DNA from: Thermoplasmata archaeon
Lineage (GTDB): Archaea > Thermoplasmatota > Thermoplasmata > Lutacidiplasmatales > UBA184
Assembly (NCBI GenBank): GCA_022750195.1
Contig: JAKIWE010000001.1
Span: 928,672 to 992,671 of the forward strand
Length of the DNA stretch: 64,000 bases
Reading direction: 5' to 3'
Part shown: in pieces, positions 60,155-64,000 of the stretch
Layout of the letters: every line of letters starts with the position of its first letter
Numbering within the stretch: the first letter of the stretch is position 1
Translations under genes and position numbers: made by a program
The notes under the pieces: model-generated
What the model was told of the DNA's origin: nothing
Database searches by the model: none
The model's input: the letters and a program-made list of their open reading frames with translations, nothing else

Positions 60155-61474
60155 TCAGCGGTTCGAGAGGGCTCTGGAACGCCGACCGCGGTGCTTCGGA
60201 CGGTCGCGTGGGCTCGAGCCGGCCGTAGGGGCGACGGCGGGACGCAGATGGCTGAGGTCACGCCCCAGGTCGTCGAGCAGCTTGCCCGCGACGTCGAACT
60301 TGGGACCTTCCAAGGTGTGCCGGGTACCCCGTGCCGAGAGGACGAGAACACGCGTCGTGCTCGCCCCCATTGCGCTCCGGTCGTTCGCAACCGTCCAGTC
60401 GAGGTCGTTCTCGCGCAGCAGGCGCTCGGCCTCGGCGGTGAACGCCGCGGGGTCCGTCGTTGCCTCGAGCTTGAATCCGATCAAGCGGGTCGGACGTGGG
60501 GCTCGGCGGCGCAGCTCGGGGAGAAGTTTCGGCGCCGGACGAAGCTCCAACGTGAGCGTCGGGTGCTCCCTCGAGGAGATCTTGCCGTGCCGGGGCGTGA
60601 GCGTGTAGTCGGAGAGGGCCGCGGGCACAAAGACGGCCGCGGCGCGGGCGAGCGTGCTACCGTGGGTGCGGACCAGGGACCGGAGGTCCTCGAGAGATCT
60701 CCACCGTTGGACTCTGAGGAACGACGGGACCGGGTACTGGGCGTTTCCCAACCACAGTTCCACTTCCGCCCCCCGGTAGTAGGACTGCGCCGCTAGGCTG
60801 ACCGCCGTTTCCCCACTGCTCTCGTTGGTGACGGAGCGGACTTCGTCGATCGCCTCCCGACTGGCGCCGCCGATGACGACCACCCCTCGGCCGGCCCAGC
60901 TGCCGCGGACCAGCCGGTGGAGGACCGCGGCCGCGATCTCCTCGGGGGAGCCCAGCTTCGCTTCCCCCTCGGCGTCGGTCGGGGCGATCACGCCGACGCC
61001 CCAGCCTCGAAGACGTTCTAGGTTCTCCCGGATCGCTGGGTTCCGCTCCATGTCCGCGTGCATCGCGGGGGCCACGAGGACGGGGACCCCTCCGCCGAGC
61101 GCGACCGACGCGAAGGAGGTCACGGCGGTGTCGTCGATCCCGTGGGCCACTTTCGAGATCGTGTTCGCCGTGGCGGGGGCGAGAAGGAGCAGGTCGGCCC
61201 GGCCCTCACCGGGTCCGAACCAGGTCACGTGCTCGACGCCCCCGGTGAGCTCCGTGACGGGCGCGTGTCCCGTCGCGAAGTGGATCGCTTCGGGGGTCAC
61301 GATGCGGGCGGCGTCCGGCGTCATGACCGCCTGCACGTCGGCGCCGTGTCGGATCAGCTCGCGAACGATCCGCGGCGTCTCCACGGCGGCGATGGACCCG
61401 GAGATGCCGATGACGATCGTCTTGCCGGAGAGCAGCTGGCTGGTTCGCCCACGGATCGCGCGGCTTGGGTGCAT
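60155..61474 (-). CDS. coaBC: Bifunctional phosphopantothenoylcysteine decarboxylase / synthetase (CoaBC)
   Basis: Two consecutive coenzyme A steps. 439 aa. The CoaC part (about 1-190): KTIVIGISGSIAAVETPRIVRELIRHGADV, LLLLAPATANTISKVAHGIDDT and VLVAPAMHADMERNPAIREN (flavin binding and the PAMH-x-M active-site region). The CoaB part: VVVIGGASREAIDEVRSVTNESSGETAVSLAAQSYYRGAEV, then a variant of the family's A(A/V)SD-Y region (FVPAALSDYTLTPRHGKISS) and RLIGFKLEATTD. The last 30 residues are basic. The ATG at 61474 is preferred; upstream sequence is an extension without conservation. Confidence 0.92.
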   Translation of the reverse strand: MHPSRAIRGRTSQLLSGKTIVIGISGSIAAVETPRIVRELIRHGADVQAVMTPDAARIVTPEAIHFATGHAPVTELTGGVEHVTWFGPGEGRADLLLLAPATANTISKVAHGIDDTAVTSFASVALGGGVPVLVAPAMHADMERNPAIRENLERLRGWGVGVIAPTDAEGEAKLGSPEEIAAAVLHRLVRGSWAGRGVVVIGGASREAIDEVRSVTNESSGETAVSLAAQSYYRGAEVELWLGNAQYPVPSFLRVQRWRSLEDLRSLVRTHGSTLARAAAVFVPAALSDYTLTPRHGKISSREHPTLTLELRPAPKLLPELRRRAPRPTRLIGFKLEATTDPAAFTAEAERLLRENDLDWTVANDRSAMGASTTRVLVLSARGTRHTLEGPKFDVAGKLLDDLGRDLSHLRPAVAPTAGSSPRDRPKHRGRRSRALSNR

Positions 61475-61546
61475 CGGTGTCTCCTCCGTCAGGTGCTGAA
61501 CGGGCGCGGAGCATGAGGCCCCAAAAGGACGCCGCCCGTCCACCCT

Positions 61547-61555
61547 CCTTAAACC
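61547..61555. promoter_or_regulatory. Box A in the coaBC / HAD divergent gap
   Basis: CCTTAAACC lies 21-29 nt before the plus-strand GTG at 61576, and its complement GGTTTAAGG about 75 nt from the coaBC ATG. Confidence 0.5.
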
Positions 61556-61575
61556 CCGGTCCCGCTCCTCGGCTC

Positions 61576-62472
61576 GTGCCCCGACGACCGTCGCGCGACC
61601 GCGCTCCCGTCAAGCCTGCCGAGACGCCGCCGTCGCTGGATCCGGACACGCCCGAGGTCGACATTCCCTTGCCGATGGTTCGTCCGGCGACCTCCGCGTA
61701 CGCCGAGATCGCGCACCTCCCGGGGCTGGAGGAGACCGTCCTCCCTCGGACCGTCGAACGGGGCGTCGTCGCCTTTGACCTCGACGGGACCCTGCTCGAC
61801 GATATTGGCCTCATCAGCCATGTCGCTGGCCAGGTCCTCGCCGAAGCGTTCGGGACGCCCCCGGACGAGGCCCGGATCCACTACCTCGCGACGACCGGTA
61901 TGCCGTTCGAGGCCCAGCTCGCCCAGCTCTACCCCGAGGCGCCCGCGGACCACCGCCTGGCGACCGCCCGGACGTTCCACGAGAAGAAGGTCAAGGAGGC
62001 GTACGCCCACGCGACCCCTTTCCCGGAAGTGCCGAAGCTCCTCAAGCAGCTCGATCGCGACGGGTGGACGCTCGTCGTCTCGACCGGGGCCGAACGGGAG
62101 ACCGCGGACCTTCTCCTCGAGCGCGAGGGGCTCCGGTACTGGTTCGAGGGCGTCCTGGGCTCGGGGCAGGGGACGAAGCGCGAGCATCTCGCCGAGTTCC
62201 GCCGTCGGTACCCCGGCGCGCCGCTCTTCCTGGTGGGGGATTCCCGCTTCGACATGGAGGCCGCCCGGTCGGTCGAAGGCGTGATCCCCCTCGGACGAGC
62301 CTCCTCGATGCACGGATGGACCCTCACGCCCGACGATCTGGCTCGTTGGGGCGCGGCCTGGGCGGACTACGCGCTCTCGGCGCTACCGACCGTCCTGCCC
62401 GAGCTGCTGAAGGGAACACGGACGCGTGGAGCCGACCGCCCCCGGCGGCGTTCCGCCAAGCCGAGGCGGTAG
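61576..62472 (+). CDS. HAD-superfamily phosphatase
   Basis: 298 aa. A ~60-residue Pro/Ala-rich extension precedes the HAD core: VVAFDLDGTLLDDIGLISHVAGQ (nucleophile Asp near 67), a helical cap, LVVSTGAERETADLLLEREGLRYWF (motif II) and LFLVGDSRFDMEAARSVEGV (motifs III/IV). It matches phosphoglycolate phosphatase/beta-phosphoglucomutase-type enzymes; substrate unknown. Leaderless GTG; the basic C-terminal tail ends one base before the 3' end of the tRNA-His gene on the other strand. Confidence 0.85.
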   Translation: MPRRPSRDRAPVKPAETPPSLDPDTPEVDIPLPMVRPATSAYAEIAHLPGLEETVLPRTVERGVVAFDLDGTLLDDIGLISHVAGQVLAEAFGTPPDEARIHYLATTGMPFEAQLAQLYPEAPADHRLATARTFHEKKVKEAYAHATPFPEVPKLLKQLDRDGWTLVVSTGAERETADLLLEREGLRYWFEGVLGSGQGTKREHLAEFRRRYPGAPLFLVGDSRFDMEAARSVEGVIPLGRASSMHGWTLTPDDLARWGAAWADYALSALPTVLPELLKGTRTRGADRPRRRSAKPRR

Positions 62473-62579
62473 GGCCGGGACCGGGACTCTCAGGCGGCGG
62501 GGTCGGTCCCCGCGACCGTTTGAACCCGGGTCGAGGGATCCACAGTCCCCCAGGATAACCAGACTACCCCATCCCGGCC
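62473..62579 (-). tRNA. tRNA-His (anticodon GTG) with a T-loop intron
   Basis: Read on the minus strand: G(-1) at 62579, acceptor GCCGGGA (1-7), T8, D-arm GGGT...ATCC, anticodon stem-loop GGGGA-CTGTGGA-TCCCT giving anticodon GTG with T33, variable loop CGAC, T-stem CCGGG, T-loop interrupted, T-stem CCCGG, acceptor TCCCGGC and C73. G(-1) pairs with C73, the hallmark of tRNA-His. Exon 1 is 62579-62519, the intron 62518-62487 (32 nt), exon 2 is 62486-62473. After splicing the T-loop becomes TTCAAAT. The CCA end is not encoded. A box A-like AAACTATTT lies about 30 nt upstream. Confidence 0.9.
62487..62518 (-). other. Non-canonical tRNA intron (position 59/60) with bulge-helix-bulge
   Basis: The 4-bp central helix is TTCA (exon 1) with TGAG (intron). 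Three-base bulges are AAC (cleaved AA/C) and AGT (cleaved AG/T). The outer helix is the T-stem CCGGG/CCCGG. The inner helix is GGT-C-GCGGGG with CCCCGC-C-GCC (one C-C mismatch) closed by the loop ACCGA. This is a complete hBHBh' motif for the archaeal splicing endonuclease. Confidence 0.88.
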
Positions 62580-62606
62580 GTAGGGCAAGCAGGGAACGTC
62601 GGGAGG

Positions 62607-62615
62607 AAATAGTTT
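62607..62615 (-). promoter_or_regulatory. Box A promoter of tRNA-His
   Basis: AAACTATTT on the minus strand lies 28-36 nt upstream of the 5' end of the tRNA, the expected archaeal distance. Confidence 0.5.
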
Positions 62616-62649
62616 CCCACATGCGGCGGACTCGGCCGTCCGACGTGCT

Positions 62650-62675
62650 GGCGCCGGTTGCCGCGAACCGGCGCC
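62650..62675. repeat. Perfect inverted repeat, 10-bp stem
   Basis: GGCGCCGGTT-GCCGCG-AACCGGCGCC forms a perfect 10-bp hairpin with a 6-nt loop in the gap upstream of the doubtful membrane ORF. Either a structured leader, an operator or a 3'-end element for a transcript from the right. Confidence 0.55.
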
Positions 62676-62699
62676 CCCCTCCGCCCGTGAAGCGCCCGA

Positions 62700-63308
62700 G
62701 TGATCGTACTTTCGCCTACCACATGCGCGTTCCACCTGGGCGCGAGGGCCGTTACTCAGTGCTCGAAGTGTGCGCGGCCGATCGCCGCGGTGTGGCGAGC
62801 GCGGGTCGAGGAGATATCGTCCTGCCCAGCGGGTGTCGAGCGTCGATTCGGGTTCCGTTCACCGACCGAGGTGGTCCGGCGCATCCCACCGAGTAGACTC
62901 GGTGAACCGACCGAGAATCTCGACGTCGTGCCGCTGCGTGATCCGCTGGTCGGCGCGGTCACGTTCGGACTGATCCGATTCGCCCTAGCGGGACTCCTCT
63001 TGGCGGCCCTGCTCCTTTTCGCCGCCTTGAGGAACGCGCTGACGACGACCGGGGCCGAGGTCGGCCGCGGGCTCACTTGGGGTGAGCTTCGCCCGTGCGT
63101 TCGGGGCATGGTCCCCGCTTGCCTACCCCGGACCATGACCGTCTGGCCAACCCTTATGGCCCGGAGCGCCGCCGCGGTCCTTCGGCTCGAGTTCGGTCCT
63201 CGAACGTTCGAACGCACCCTAGCGCTCGAGGAACCACGGTACTCCCGTAGTGAGCGTGAGTTGATGCTCCGAAGCCTGGGGCGAAGGAACCTTGGAATCA
63301 CGAGGTAG
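62700..63308 (+). CDS. Doubtful membrane protein with a damaged B-box-like zinc motif
   Basis: 202 aa from a GTG. The N-terminus TCAFHLGARAVTQCSKCARPI resembles the cysteine-rich start of archaeal membrane-anchored B-box proteins (CxxHP..A...C..C.rpiC..C), but the third and fourth pairs read AAVW and CPAG, so half the zinc ligands are missing. One clear hydrophobic helix follows (LIRFALAGLLLAALLLFAAL), then an extracytoplasmic part without known motifs. It may be a decayed member of that family or a divergent functional one. No box A is evident. Confidence 0.4.
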   Translation: MIVLSPTTCAFHLGARAVTQCSKCARPIAAVWRARVEEISSCPAGVERRFGFRSPTEVVRRIPPSRLGEPTENLDVVPLRDPLVGAVTFGLIRFALAGLLLAALLLFAALRNALTTTGAEVGRGLTWGELRPCVRGMVPACLPRTMTVWPTLMARSAAAVLRLEFGPRTFERTLALEEPRYSRSERELMLRSLGRRNLGITR

Positions 63309-63497
63309 GCGTTCCTCGTCCGGCGTCTGGACGAACGGTCCGGAGAGAGAATGGGGGCCACCTCACCTGATCTGCGATCTCCCTCCGCGGCGACGACGTC
63401 ACCCTTCTATCCGTTGAGGAAGGCGATACCTCCGGCCGGAGATTGCACCGGTTCTGACCCCGGTGCTGGCGACGCCCGGGTATCCGAGAGGAGCTGT
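63309..63497. other. Intergenic, no recognisable gene
   Basis: Between convergent frames; I see no RNA gene or conserved ORF. Confidence 0.3.
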
Positions 63498-64000
63498 TCA
63501 GTTGGAACCACGGCGAGATGCCATCGTGGCACGATGCGGTCGTCGCAACCTTCTCGAGACGAACGGTCGACCGGGTCCCGGCAGGTAGAGAAGGCCCTCC
63601 GTCGGGTCTCCGAGAGCCTCTGCTTCGCCGCGGGTGTGTTGCCGACCTACGAGGGCACAGCAGGCCGCGTCGAGCTCGTCGTGGGTGAGAGTGCTGGCGG
63701 CGGGGCGGAACCTTAGCCCAACACCGACGAGCCCTCGACGCAACCCTTCGAGGTCCGTGCCCTTTCGCGGAATTCCCCAGACGTCCTGAGCGCCTCCCGG
63801 ATACCCCTCGATCACGGTCCACCCTTCGTTGCGCAAGCGTTCTGCGAGCTCCATGCCGCGAGCCGTCAACATCCGCATCGGTCCGAGGGTCAGCGGGAAG
63901 AACCGAATTCCGCGCTTGAGCAGCTCCCGGTCGCAGACCCGCAGATGCGGACCGGTCCGGTCCTCGAGCGAGCGACGTCCGCGCGGGAGCGAGAGCGGCG
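63498..64000 (-). CDS. DUF429-like (RNase H-fold) protein, 5' end outside window
   Basis: The minus-strand frame is open to the right edge, so the N-terminus is missing. PLSLPRGRRSLEDRTG, VCDRELLKRGIRFFPLTLGPMRMLTARGMELAERLRNEGWTVIEGYPGGAQDVWGIPRK, and THDELDAACCALVGRQHTRGEAEALGDPTEGLLYLP follow the DUF429 pattern, whose last part (hDALDA...A, ...lGdp.eG.iylP) is conserved. DUF429 proteins are predicted RNase H-fold nucleases of unknown role. The last ~30 residues are a basic, non-conserved tail. Confidence 0.72.
   Translation of the reverse strand, partial: PLSLPRGRRSLEDRTGPHLRVCDRELLKRGIRFFPLTLGPMRMLTARGMELAERLRNEGWTVIEGYPGGAQDVWGIPRKGTDLEGLRRGLVGVGLRFRPAASTLTHDELDAACCALVGRQHTRGEAEALGDPTEGLLYLPGPGRPFVSRRLRRPHRATMASRRGSN

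Noticed and set aside
62473-62579. Reading the tRNA-His as a pseudogene with an unpaired 3' half
   Set aside because: Removing the 32 nt restores every stem exactly and the flanks form a proper bulge-helix-bulge, so an intron explains the sequence better than decay.
1-64000. CRISPR array, IS element, prophage or rRNA genes
   Set aside because: I found no spaced repeats, transposase, integrase, phage structural gene or rRNA segment.

Overview
The window is a contiguous, gene-dense, very GC-rich piece of an archaeal chromosome. The archaeal assignment rests on topoisomerase VI (both subunits), the small primase subunit, FEN-1, archaeal-type Trm5, a RIO1 kinase paired with a KH-domain protein, ribosomal protein eL41, archaeal phosphoglycerate mutase (ApgM), a pilin-like class III signal peptide and archaeal TATA (box A) promoters. 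Many box A elements lie only 22-40 nt upstream of the start codon, so leaderless or nearly leaderless transcripts are common, while genes inside operons carry Shine-Dalgarno sequences and ATGA/GTGA/TTGA overlaps. My best guess is a high-GC Thermoplasmatota-type euryarchaeon. That phylum call is inference; 'archaeon' is secure.

Layout. 0-8.8 kb: the end of a large surface protein with cytoplasmic zinc ribbons, S-adenosylhomocysteinase-family enzyme, GcvH, a DHFR-like reductase, a fused hydroxyacyl-CoA dehydrogenase/enoyl-CoA hydratase, and GNAT and VOC proteins. 8.9-13.6 kb (minus): operon apgM-trm5-ppsA. 13.6-18.9 kb: membrane and pilin-like surface proteins, then a ribbon-helix-helix protein followed by a short FtsZ/tubulin-like protein. 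19-25.3 kb: PAC2 protein, fen1, bifunctional formiminotransferase-cyclodeaminase, a RIB7-like reductase and an FAH-family enzyme. 24.0-26.6 kb (minus): operon rio1-KH-priS. 26.7-29.8 kb: an HExxH protein, NfeD-like protein, a frameshifted stomatin pseudogene and an intact stomatin. 29.9-38.7 kb: an accessory block of glycosyltransferases, methyltransferases (one fused to a flavin-barrel-like domain, one FkbM-type), a nucleotidyltransferase, a crotonase and a GNAT.

38.8-51.5 kb is a long respiratory operon, nuoA-B-C-D-H-I-J-K-L-M-N without nuoE/F/G. Its NuoI carries four [4Fe-4S] motifs instead of two. A geranylgeranyl-reductase-family flavoprotein and a long-chain-type polyprenyl diphosphate synthase follow directly, which suggests a respiratory quinone tail is made from the same transcript. 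51.5-62.5 kb holds a membrane protein, a nitrilase-family amidase, top6B-top6A, a single-OB-fold RPA-like protein, a zinc-ribbon membrane protein, eL41, sucC-sucD with a small Cys/His protein, coaBC and a HAD phosphatase. At 62,473-62,579 (minus) lies a tRNA-His(GTG) gene whose T-loop is interrupted by a 32-nt intron with a complete bulge-helix-bulge motif. The last 1.4 kb holds a doubtful membrane ORF and the C-terminal part of a DUF429-like protein running off the end.

The most notable observations are the T-loop intron in tRNA-His; two conserved genes (nuoL, priS) whose only sensible start is CTG behind a Shine-Dalgarno at identical spacing; the four-cluster NuoI with the linked quinone-tail genes; the FtsZ-like protein paired with an RHH regulator; and the decayed stomatin copy next to its intact twin.
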